A stretch of DNA of 9,422 nucleotides, taken from positions 1 to 9,422 of the forward strand of contig JAKIWU010000044.1 of the NCBI GenBank assembly GCA_022749905.1, given 5' to 3'. The DNA is from Thermoplasmata archaeon. GTDB taxonomy: Archaea > Thermoplasmatota > Thermoplasmata > Lutacidiplasmatales > UBA184. The position numbers and the translations under genes are program-made. A model generated the notes under the pieces. That model was given only the letters and a program-made list of their open reading frames with translations, was not told where the DNA came from and made no database searches. Below, piece by piece: positions 1-5,981 of the stretch. Positions within the stretch are counted from its first letter, which is position 1. Each line of letters opens with the position of its first letter.

Positions 1-3
1 CAC

Positions 4-88
4 GCAGGGGTGGCCCAGCTTGGTCAAAGGCGCCAGGTTGAGGTCCTGGTCTCGTAGGAGTTCGTGAGTTCAAATCTCACCCCCTGCA
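4..88 (+). tRNA. tRNA-Leu (anticodon GAG)
   Basis: A full cloverleaf can be folded by eye. The acceptor stem pairs 4-10 with 81-87, with discriminator A at 88. The D stem pairs 13-15 with 29-31. The anticodon stem pairs 33-37 with 45-49 around a seven-base loop (38-44) with GAG at 40-42. A long variable arm contains a small stem (51-53 with 58-60). The T stem pairs 64-68 with 76-80 around loop TTCAAAT. The long variable arm plus GAG anticodon identify a class II leucine tRNA reading CUC/CUU codons. No intron interrupts the anticodon loop. CCA is not encoded (TTC follows the discriminator), so the end must be added by CCA-adding enzyme. The promoter would lie left of the window. Confidence 0.96.
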
Positions 89-106
89 TTCGACCCCCCG
101 AGCGGC

Positions 107-997
107 ATGGAGGAGAACGTGTCGATCTGTCGCCATTGCGGTGAATCCGTTCCGGACGGCGCGGAAACCTGTCCGGCGTGCGGGCGTCCGGTCCTGCTCC
201 CCTCTCGGACCACGTCCGCGAGCGTTGGGGAGGGAACCTCGGACGGCCCGACGGCGCAGGCTCGCCTCGCCCGCTTGACCGCAGGACGCGCCGTCGCGAC
301 GGAGTTCGAGCTTCGACTCCCTCGGATCCCCGAGTGGGTCGCGACGCTCGTCGAGCAGGGCGCGCCCGAGGCGGGCGCGCTCGTCGAGGAGGCGGAAGCG
401 GCCACGCGGGAGAAGCTCGGGGAGGCGTTCCAGCTTTGGGCGACGGAGACCGAGCCTCGCGTCGCGCGGCTCGCAGACTACGGGATCGAGGTCGCCTCGG
501 AACGCGATCAGATCGCGACCGCGCTCCAGAGCGCCTTCGCCGGGGACACCGCGAGGGCCGCGGAGAGCCGGCGCGCCGTCGATCGCGTCTTGGCGACGAA
601 GGAGCGGCACCTCCAGGACGCTGCCGAAGGGATCGAGACCACCGTGCGGCTTCTCGACAACCTACGGGCGCTCGGGCTACGGGTCTCCCGGGATCCGTCG
701 AGCTTGCGGGCCCGGCTCGAAGGGGAGCTCAAGCAAGGGCATCTCGCGCCCCTCAAGCAAGAGCTTCGGGCCGCGCGCTCCGAGGTCACGCGTACCCTCA
801 AGGCCGAGCTCCCCGGCTGGATCGCATCCTACGGTCGGAAGCTCGTCGAGCGGGGAACGACCGGAGCCGACGTTGGCGGGGAGGCGAGCGCGCTCGCTGC
901 CGCCGCCCGAGCCTACTCCGAAGGTCACCCCGACGAAGCGCTTCGCCAGCTCCGATCGCTAAACGAAGGGAAGCGGCCCGACGAAGCGGGGGACTGA
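107..997 (+). CDS. Zinc-ribbon protein with long helical domain, function unknown
   Basis: This 296-residue protein is not recognised as a named family. It opens with a rubredoxin-like zinc ribbon: Cys8 and Cys11 in CRHCG, then Cys22 and Cys25 in CPACG. A Ser/Thr/Gly-rich linker (about residues 32-50) follows. The rest (about 50-285) is rich in Ala, Glu, Arg and Leu with heptad-like spacing and almost no Pro or Gly breaks, so it is predicted helical or coiled-coil. No signal peptide or membrane segment is visible, so it is probably cytoplasmic. The last helix is followed by a charged tail. The ATG at 107 sits directly before the ribbon and is the natural start, although no Shine-Dalgarno or good TATA element precedes it. 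It lies 18 bases after the tRNA and converges on the GNAT gene with a 15-base gap. A nucleic-acid or protein scaffold role is possible but only a guess. Confidence 0.85.
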   Translation: MEENVSICRHCGESVPDGAETCPACGRPVLLPSRTTSASVGEGTSDGPTAQARLARLTAGRAVATEFELRLPRIPEWVATLVEQGAPEAGALVEEAEAATREKLGEAFQLWATETEPRVARLADYGIEVASERDQIATALQSAFAGDTARAAESRRAVDRVLATKERHLQDAAEGIETTVRLLDNLRALGLRVSRDPSSLRARLEGELKQGHLAPLKQELRAARSEVTRTLKAELPGWIASYGRKLVERGTTGADVGGEASALAAAARAYSEGHPDEALRQLRSLNEGKRPDEAGD

Positions 998-1012
998 ACG
1001 CCCCGGCGCGCC

Positions 1013-1507
1013 CTACAGGACCTTCTCGAAGAGCCGCACGTCCTCGCTCCACTGGTGGCGGTGGAGGAGGCCGCACTCGCTGAATCCGAGGCGCTTGAAC
1101 ATCGCCCCCGCGTCCTCGAGCTTCGAGAGCGCGTCGACCCAGACCGAGAAGCTGTTGTTGTGCCGCGCCCATTCGATGGCGGCGTTGGTGAGCGCGGTCG
1201 CGACGCCTTGGCGACGCTGGTCCACATCCACCGCGAGGTGGAGGATCTGGCACGCGCCATCGTCGAGCCAGCACCCGATGCCTCCGATGAGCTTCCCATC
1301 GCGGCGCGCCGCGAAGTACGTCACGCCCTCCATCGAGCTCGAGAACTCGAGGGCCGTCGGCGTCCACGCCTTGAGGAGGTCCGCGGGGATCTCCGCCTTC
1401 CTCGGCTCCCAGACGCGCTTGTAGAGCGCGCAGATCTCGGGGATGTCGTGATGGGTCAGCCGTTCGACGATGATCGGCTTCGCCGTGACCGTTTTCGGCG
1501 GGGCCAC
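1013..1507 (-). CDS. GNAT-family N-acetyltransferase
   Basis: This is a Gcn5-related acetyltransferase, transferring acetyl from acetyl-CoA to an unknown amine. Core features in order: a start strand and first helix (IIVERLTHHDIPEICALY); beta strands around FAARRDGKLIGGIGCW; strand 4 LHLAVDVDQ; then the acetyl-CoA pyrophosphate loop RRQGVATAL, matching the Q/R-x-x-G-x-G/A motif. The C-terminal FKRLGFSECG is the usual GNAT 'GF' strand. The frame is open upstream to an ATG at 1678 (221 residues), but the extension has no GNAT content. From GTG 1600 to GTG 1507 only about 15 of 31 third positions are G or C, far below the genes here. The GTG at 1507 (165 residues) is therefore preferred; GTG 1552 is an alternative. 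No convincing TATA box or ribosome-binding site is visible. The gene may be the last in a tfs-asnS transcript. Substrate is not predictable. Confidence 0.88.
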   Translation of the reverse strand: MAPPKTVTAKPIIVERLTHHDIPEICALYKRVWEPRKAEIPADLLKAWTPTALEFSSSMEGVTYFAARRDGKLIGGIGCWLDDGACQILHLAVDVDQRRQGVATALTNAAIEWARHNNSFSVWVDALSKLEDAGAMFKRLGFSECGLLHRHQWSEDVRLFEKVL

Positions 1508-1711
1508 GCGAGCGGCGGCAGCGCCAGAATCTGATTCGCCCTGAGCAGCCACGCCAGTTGCCTCAGCCCAACCGTCGACAGTACGATGCGTGCGTTCCAC
1601 TTGAACTTTGCCCAATTCGCCCTCCGGTGCCCGCTTCGCATGCGCGAGGAGCGGGGTTCGCGGCGCGCCGCGGTCCATTCGGCCCCGAACGAGCGCTTGC
1701 CGCGTCGCGGA

Positions 1712-1733
1712 GTCCCGCGGGGAACTTCGGGAC
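1712..1733 (-). other. Short inverted repeat just after asnS stop
   Basis: The six bases GTCCCG at 1712-1717 are complementary to CGGGAC at 1728-1733, enclosing a ten-base loop. On the asnS transcript this hairpin would form about 15 bases after the stop codon. There is no T-rich tract after it, so it is not a classical intrinsic or archaeal U-tract terminator. It could be a processing or stability element, or chance in GC-rich DNA. Confidence 0.25.
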
Positions 1734-1747
1734 CGAGTTCGTGGAGT

Positions 1748-3070
1748 TCACGGCGTATGACGCGCCGGCGTTCGGGGGAAGGGTGTCGTGTCTCGAATGT
1801 GCTCGCGGCGCAGCATCCATCGCACGACCCTCTCGATGCCGAGGCCGAACCCGGCGTGCGGCACGCTCCCGTGCCGGCGGAGGTCGAGATACCACTCGTA
1901 CTCCTGGACGGGCGCGCCGATCTGGCGGAGCCGTTCGACGAGGAGTTCGGGATCCGTCTCGCGTGCGCTCGCGCCTCCGATCTCGCCGTACCCTTCCGGA
2001 GCGAGCAGGTCGGCGGCTTCCACCGTCTTGGGATCTGCCGGCGATCGGAGCATGTAGAACGCCTTCAGCTCCCGCGGGAAGCGCGTGAGGAAGATCGGCG
2101 AACGTTCCGAGAGCGTCAGCGCTCGCTCCTCGGCCGTTCCGATATCGCTTCCCCATGCGACCTTGAATCCCTCAGCCCTCAGGCGCTCGATCGCCGCGGC
2201 GTAGGGGAGTCTCCCAAACGGCGGCGCGATGGCGAGCAACTCCGCCGGCGGCCGGCCGAGCCGTTTCAGCTCGTCGGGGATCCGCGTCGCCACATCGTGG
2301 AGCATCGCCGTCAGCATCCGCTCCAGGAAGACCATCAACCCGTCGAGGTCGGTCCAGGCGAGTTCGACCTCGAGATGCGTGTACTCCGTGAGGTGCCGCG
2401 GCGTGCGCGATTTCTCCGCGCGGAACGAGGGCGTGATCGCGTACACCCGCTCGTGGGGGAAGAGAAGCGCCTCGAGGTAGAGCTGCGCGGTTTGCGAGAG
2501 GTACCCCGGGCGCCCGAAGTAGTCGACCTGGAACGCCTCGGCGCCGCCTTCCGCCGGATTCCCCGTCAAGATGGGGGGCGTCATCTCGAGGACCTCCTCC
2601 GTCTCGAGGAACCGCCGGAACGAGGCGAGCACGGCCGCCTTCACCCGGAAGATCATCACGTGCTCCTGCGAGCGGATCGCAAGGTGACGCTTGTCGAGGA
2701 GGAACTCCTCCGTCTGGTCCTGGAAGATCGGGAACGGCTCGCCGGCGTGAAGGACCTCGATCGACTCGGCCCGGACCTCGCGGCCGCCCGGGGCCCGCGG
2801 ATCCTCGGCGACCATCCCCTCGAGCGCGACCGCGCCCTCGATCTGGGCCGCGGCAGCGGCCCGGAAGGCAGTCTCCCCGACGCGGTCCTTGCGTGCCGTC
2901 ACTTGGACGGAACCGGTCCGATCGCGAAGCACGAGGAAGAGGATCCCTCCCGAGGAGCGCGATCGATGGATCCAGCCCCGGAGCCGGAGCTTCGCGCCCA
3001 CTCCCTCGACCGAGAAGGCGCGCGCCACGGGATCGAACGCCGGCTTCGGGTCTACTGGTACTCCCGCCAT
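1748..3070 (-). CDS. asnS: Asparaginyl-tRNA synthetase (archaeal type, class IIb)
   Basis: This enzyme charges tRNA-Asn with asparagine using ATP in the cytoplasm. From ATG 3070 it has 440 residues, normal for archaeal AsnRS. An OB-fold anticodon-binding domain occupies about residues 25-110 (LRLRGWIHRSR near its start). The catalytic domain follows: FLLDKRHLAIRS near 123-134, EGGAEAF at 174-180, and motif 2 FRAEKSRTPRHLTEY at 217-231. Then come AFYM at 337-340, APEGYGEIGG at 357-366, EYEWYLDLRRHGSVPHAGFG at 390-409 and motif 3 GLGIERVVRW at 409-418. The motif 2 form EKSRTxRHLTE, LSQTAQLYLEA and the ending RTPAR are AsnRS-like, whereas archaeal AspRS typically reads EHNTxRHLNE. The ATG overlaps the end of tfs by 19 bases, implying co-transcription and possible translational coupling. 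GTG 3028 (426 residues) is an alternative start. The frame continues upstream to 3175, but that stretch lies within tfs. Confidence 0.96.
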   Translation of the reverse strand: MAGVPVDPKPAFDPVARAFSVEGVGAKLRLRGWIHRSRSSGGILFLVLRDRTGSVQVTARKDRVGETAFRAAAAAQIEGAVALEGMVAEDPRAPGGREVRAESIEVLHAGEPFPIFQDQTEEFLLDKRHLAIRSQEHVMIFRVKAAVLASFRRFLETEEVLEMTPPILTGNPAEGGAEAFQVDYFGRPGYLSQTAQLYLEALLFPHERVYAITPSFRAEKSRTPRHLTEYTHLEVELAWTDLDGLMVFLERMLTAMLHDVATRIPDELKRLGRPPAELLAIAPPFGRLPYAAAIERLRAEGFKVAWGSDIGTAEERALTLSERSPIFLTRFPRELKAFYMLRSPADPKTVEAADLLAPEGYGEIGGASARETDPELLVERLRQIGAPVQEYEWYLDLRRHGSVPHAGFGLGIERVVRWMLRREHIRDTTPFPRTPARHTP

Positions 3071-3360
3071 TTGTGCCCGCACTTCGTGCACTCGAGGATC
3101 CGGGTCTCGGGCTCGTCGGCGCCCCGGGTCTGGCGCAGAACCCAGAACGCCTTCCCGTTCCCGCACTTCGGGCACTCCTCGTCGGTCGTCGGCAACGTCG
3201 TGGTCTTGCCTTCAACGATCGAGACGCCCCGGCCGGTGGGTTCCACGCGACCCACCTCCTTCGCGCGTCCCAAGGGAACGGTCGTGCCACAGGAGCCGCA
3301 CTTCCAGACGCCCGCGGGCTTGTCGGGCCGCATCAGGCGCTTGCACTTGGGGCAGAACAT
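3052..3360 (-). CDS. tfs: Transcript-cleavage factor TFS (TFIIS-like)
   Basis: TFS enters the RNA polymerase funnel and stimulates cleavage of backtracked RNA, rescuing arrested polymerase. The 102-residue product has the usual two zinc ribbons: N-terminal Cys3/Cys6 and Cys21/Cys24, C-terminal Cys63/Cys66 and Cys91/Cys94. Between the last two pairs is the diagnostic hairpin QTRGADEPET (77-86), whose adjacent Asp82 and Glu83 are the acidic residues that reach the polymerase active site, so the cleavage function looks intact. The frame extends to an ATG at 3441. The ATG at 3360 is preferred because it starts right at the ribbon (MFCPKC), gives the family length, and lies about 29 bases from a TATA-like element at 3385-3393. 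Thermoplasmata can carry TFS paralogues; this one keeps all canonical residues. Confidence 0.95.
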   Translation of the reverse strand: MFCPKCKRLMRPDKPAGVWKCGSCGTTVPLGRAKEVGRVEPTGRGVSIVEGKTTTLPTTDEECPKCGNGKAFWVLRQTRGADEPETRILECTKCGHKWREYQ

Positions 3361-3384
3361 CGGACGCTCCGGACCTCGGGGAGC

Positions 3385-3393
3385 GTATTTTAC
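3385..3393 (-). promoter_or_regulatory. TATA-like promoter element for tfs-asnS
   Basis: The minus strand reads GTAAAATAC here, the most AT-rich stretch of the 135-base gap between purD and tfs. Its centre is about 29 bases from the tfs ATG at 3360, as expected for an archaeal TATA box with a nearly leaderless transcript. It supports 3360 rather than 3441 as the tfs start and suggests tfs-asnS has its own promoter despite following purD on the same strand. Confidence 0.6.
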
Positions 3394-3495
3394 CGTTGGG
3401 GATTTCGAGGAGAACGCTCGCGAGGTGGACGCGCGTTCCACACGCGCTGCGACGAGCCGTGCCGAGGGCGTGACCGCGTCCTTCGGCGACCAGGA

Positions 3496-4902
3496 CTAGA
3501 TCAGCATCGACGGATCGGCGGCGCTCGAGGGCGGCGCGTCCGCGGCGGCGACGCTCAGCGGTAGCGGCGACGGCTTCGCGCCGGGCGCGATCAGCGAGCG
3601 CATGTGCTCGGTCCGCTTCGTCACATCCGCGGCGGTCCCGATGTCGTGGCGGACCGAGAAGTCCCCCACGACGTAGCCGAGCGCTGCCTCGACGCGCGCG
3701 CTCGCCTCGTGGATTGCGCTGGCCTCGCCGACGAGGGCGATCCCTCTCGAGGTTCCGAGTCGGAAGCGGGCCGGCCCGGCCGCCTCAGAATCGGCGAAGA
3801 AGACGCGCGCACCGGCCGCCTCGATCTTCTCCTCATCGAGCGTGACGAAGGAACCGGGCCGGGACGCGAACCCGTAGCCCGGCGGTACGAGGTACTTCAC
3901 GACGGAGGAGCGGAGCCGGAACCGCACGAGCGTTCGATCCACCTTCCCGTGGGCGACGCCATTGAGGAGCTCGGCGAAGTTCCCGTTCTCGTAGAGGGAG
4001 AGGACGTTCAGCGCCTCGGGGTCCCCGAACCGCGCGTTGAACTCCACGAGGTAGGGTCCGTTCGCGGTGAGCATGAACCCACCGTAGAGGATCCCTCGGT
4101 AGCCCATCCCGTCCGCGAGGACTCCCTCGACGGCCTTCTGGAGGATGTCGAGCGCCCGTTCGTACATTTCCTTCGAGAGGAAGGGGAGGAGGTGGTCCCG
4201 CTGCGAGAAGGAGCCCATCCCACCGGTGTTGGGGCCGCCGTCGTTCTCGAGCGCCCGCTTGTAGTCGAGTACGGCCGGCATCGGGTAGATCCCGGAGTCG
4301 GTCACGAAGGCCATCAGGCTGAACTCCTCGCCGTCGAGCCGCTCCTCGAGGACGACGCCCGAGCCGCCGGTGGTGATGAGACGCTTCGCGTAGAGAGCAC
4401 CCTCCTCCGGGGTGGGGAAGTCGCGTCCCTGGACCCAGACCCCCTTCCCGCCCGTCAGCCCGATCGGCTTCACGACGAAGGGCCCGGTGAATCCCGCGAC
4501 GGCAGCGTCGACCTCCTCGAGGGTCTTCGCGGCTGCGTACCTGGGGGAGCCCGGGATCTCGTGGCGTGCGAGGAAGTCCCGGCAGTAGGCCTTCGAGGTC
4601 TCGATCCGGGCCGCAGCCTTCGAGGGGCCCACGACGGGGATTCCCGAGGTGCGGAGGGCGTCGGACACGCCCGCACCGAGGGGAGCCTCCGGGCCGATGA
4701 CCGCGTACGCCACGGAGCGCGACGTCGCCACCCGCGTTGCCTCCTCCGGGGACGACGGATCCCCCAGGACGAGTTCCTTCGCGACTCGGCCGAGCCCGGG
4801 GTTCGCGTGCGCGCTCAGGGCAACCACGTCGGCCCCCGAACTCGCGAGGCACCACGCAAGAGCATGCTCCCGCGCACCGCTGCCGATGACGAGCACGCGC
4901 AT
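3496..4902 (-). CDS. purD: Phosphoribosylamine-glycine ligase (GAR synthetase)
   Basis: PurD joins glycine to 5-phosphoribosylamine with ATP, the second step of de novo purine synthesis. The N-terminal Rossmann-like segment begins MRVLVIGSGAREHALAW (GSGAREHA at 7-14), followed by GPEAPLGAG near 70-78. The ATP-grasp region has VVKPIGLTGGKGV (143-155), VLEERLDGEEFS (184-195), NTGGMGSFS (225-233) and the metal-binding EFNARFGDPE (287-296). The GARS C domain ends around DIG at 420-422. The product is 468 residues against about 420-430 for typical PurD. The excess is a C-terminal tail after about residue 440, rich in Ala, Pro and Ser. The ATG at 4902 fits the family N-terminus exactly and follows a TATA-like element. 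It is divergent from rpoL across a 123-base gap. No other purine gene is visible nearby. Confidence 0.96.
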   Translation of the reverse strand: MRVLVIGSGAREHALAWCLASSGADVVALSAHANPGLGRVAKELVLGDPSSPEEATRVATSRSVAYAVIGPEAPLGAGVSDALRTSGIPVVGPSKAAARIETSKAYCRDFLARHEIPGSPRYAAAKTLEEVDAAVAGFTGPFVVKPIGLTGGKGVWVQGRDFPTPEEGALYAKRLITTGGSGVVLEERLDGEEFSLMAFVTDSGIYPMPAVLDYKRALENDGGPNTGGMGSFSQRDHLLPFLSKEMYERALDILQKAVEGVLADGMGYRGILYGGFMLTANGPYLVEFNARFGDPEALNVLSLYENGNFAELLNGVAHGKVDRTLVRFRLRSSVVKYLVPPGYGFASRPGSFVTLDEEKIEAAGARVFFADSEAAGPARFRLGTSRGIALVGEASAIHEASARVEAALGYVVGDFSVRHDIGTAADVTKRTEHMRSLIAPGAKPSPLPLSVAAADAPPSSAADPSMLI

Positions 4903-4931
4903 GATGGTCGGGGCCCGACGAGGGGGTCGGG

Positions 4932-4938
4932 TTAAAGC
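4932..4938 (-). promoter_or_regulatory. TATA-like element for purD
   Basis: The minus strand reads GCTTTAA, the only AT-rich patch between the GC-rich purD start and the middle of the divergent gap. Its centre is about 32 bases from the purD ATG, consistent with a very short leader. The match is weak in sequence and rests mainly on spacing. Confidence 0.4.
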
Positions 4939-4990
4939 GATGCCGTGGTCCGAGAGCCGGCGTCACGGGACGGGGGCCGCCCGCGTCACC

Positions 4991-4998
4991 GTTATGAG
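4991..4998 (+). promoter_or_regulatory. Weak TATA-like element for rpoL-kptA
   Basis: GTTATGAG lies about 32 bases upstream of the rpoL ATG at 5026 in otherwise GC-rich DNA. The spacing matches the other promoter candidates in the window. No Shine-Dalgarno motif precedes the ATG (the bases before it are a run of C), which favours a leaderless or short-leader transcript. Confidence 0.4.
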
Positions 4999-5025
4999 GG
5001 CAACCGAGGTGGTTCGCCCTCCCCC

Positions 5026-5313
5026 ATGGAGATTCGCGTCGTCGACAAGGAGCACGATACGCTCCGCATCGAGCTTCCGCGCGCGGAAGAGACGCTCCTC
5101 GTGCCGCTCGTTGAGGCCTTGCAGGCCGAGGAGAAGGTCGTCGAGGCGCGCTACTATTTCGGCCATCCGTTCCTGGACCGCCCGACGCTCTACCTCAAGA
5201 CGAAGGGCGAGCGGCCGCAGCAGGTCCTCAAGCGCGTCCTCAAGGATCTTTCCGACCTCTATGGCGACGCCCTCACGGACTTCGACAAGAAGGCCGAGCG
5301 GGTGAAGTCGTAG
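5026..5313 (+). CDS. rpoL: DNA-directed RNA polymerase subunit L
   Basis: RpoL is the archaeal counterpart of eukaryotic Rpb11/AC19 and half of a bacterial alpha dimer. It pairs with RpoD as the assembly platform of RNA polymerase. The 95-residue length is normal. Family hallmarks are the N-terminal strand segment MEIRVVDKEHDTLRIELP, the helix ETLLVPLVEALQ (family ETxxNxL(R)E), the block GHPFLDRPTLYLKTKG (about 46-61), and a C-terminal helix (QQVLKRVLKDLSDL) used in dimerisation. The frame continues upstream to 4945, but that sequence is not RpoL-like and the ATG at 5026 matches the family N-terminus. A charged tail (DFDKKAERVKS) closes the protein. It is 17 bases upstream of kptA, so the two are very likely one transcript. 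Confidence 0.95.
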   Translation: MEIRVVDKEHDTLRIELPRAEETLLVPLVEALQAEEKVVEARYYFGHPFLDRPTLYLKTKGERPQQVLKRVLKDLSDLYGDALTDFDKKAERVKS

Positions 5314-5330
5314 GCGAAGGACCCGGCCTC

Positions 5331-5972
5331 ATGCTCAAGGAGTGCCCCCAGCACGGCTTCTTCCGGGACGAGAACTGCCCGGTCTGCGGGGCGCCCGGCC
5401 GCTTCCTGATGAACACGCAGGAGCTCGATCACTTGGGCCGGGTGATGACCGGGATCCTCCGGCACTTCCCGGACAAGTACGGGATCGTGGTCGACACGCA
5501 CGGATTCATCTCCGTTCCGCAGCTCGTCCAGGCGATCTCGAGCCGGCACCGTGGCTACCACTGGCTCCGCGCCCACCACCTGATCGCGATCGCGGAGAGC
5601 GACCCGAAGGGGCGGTACGAGGTACGCGAGGAACGGATCCGCGCCACGTACGGGCACACGGTGGAGATCGACCTCGACCTCCCGACCGAGGACATCCCCC
5701 CGGAACTCTACTTCCCCGTGACCTCGGACGAAGCGCCGCTCGTCCTCGAGGTCGGGCTCAAGCCCTCCGACCGCAAGAAGGTCCACCTCTCGAAGACCGC
5801 CGACGACGCCCGGGCGGCCGGCTCGGTGCGCCGCCCCGATCCCGTCATCCTCGCGATCGACACGCGGGCCGCGCGCGGCGACGGGATCGTGATCATGAAA
5901 GCCGCGAAGACGGTCTACCTCACCGACCAAGTTCCGGCGAAGTTCCTCCGACGCTTGGAAGCCGCGAGCTAG
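5331..5972 (+). CDS. kptA: RNA 2'-phosphotransferase with N-terminal zinc ribbon
   Basis: KptA/Tpt1 transfers an internal RNA 2'-phosphate to NAD+, giving ADP-ribose 1'',2''-cyclic phosphate. In yeast this finishes tRNA splicing. The 213-residue protein starts with a small metal site (Cys5, His8, Cys16, Cys19), as in euryarchaeal members. The N-terminal lobe follows with LGRVMTGILRHFPDKYG (Arg44-His45) and DTHGFISVPQLV, then RATYGHTVEID (Arg104). The C-terminal lobe has GLKPSDRKKVHLSKT, AGSVRRPDPVIL (Arg167) and VYLTDQVP. The Arg-His-Arg-Arg set needed for catalysis in Tpt1 enzymes is therefore present. The bacterial/eukaryotic LYHGT segment is LYFPVT here (126-131). The ATG at 5331 follows rpoL by 17 bases, with a weak purine-rich AAGGA about 10 bases upstream. 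The natural substrate in archaea is unclear because their splicing ligase leaves no 2'-phosphate. Confidence 0.94.
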   Translation: MLKECPQHGFFRDENCPVCGAPGRFLMNTQELDHLGRVMTGILRHFPDKYGIVVDTHGFISVPQLVQAISSRHRGYHWLRAHHLIAIAESDPKGRYEVREERIRATYGHTVEIDLDLPTEDIPPELYFPVTSDEAPLVLEVGLKPSDRKKVHLSKTADDARAAGSVRRPDPVILAIDTRAARGDGIVIMKAAKTVYLTDQVPAKFLRRLEAAS

Positions 5973-5981
5973 GCGGACGTC

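Noticed and set aside
998..1012. A terminator between the convergent genes ending at 997 and 1013.
   Set aside because: Fifteen GC-rich bases with no stem-loop or T-run; nothing supports a terminator.
1748..3070. Aspartyl-tRNA synthetase as the identity of the class II synthetase.
   Set aside because: Motif 2 (EKSRTxRHLTE), LSQTAQLYLEA and the RTPAR ending are of AsnRS type rather than archaeal AspRS type (EHNTxRHLNE).
1586..3499. A 637-codon plus-strand open frame opposite asnS and tfs.
   Set aside because: It is antisense to two genes with unmistakable family motifs, is Arg/Glu/Leu-rich low-complexity, and reflects the lack of stops in GC-rich DNA.
3604..4935. A 443-codon plus-strand open frame opposite purD.
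   Set aside because: The minus-strand PurD motifs are complete; the antisense product is charged and repetitive with no recognisable domain.
5706..5724. Loss of the Tpt1 LYHGT motif in KptA (LYFPVT here) as a sign of an inactive or divergent enzyme.
   Set aside because: The four catalytic Arg/His positions are intact and, as I recall, archaeal zinc-ribbon KptAs commonly have a PVT-type segment here, so it is likely a subgroup trait.
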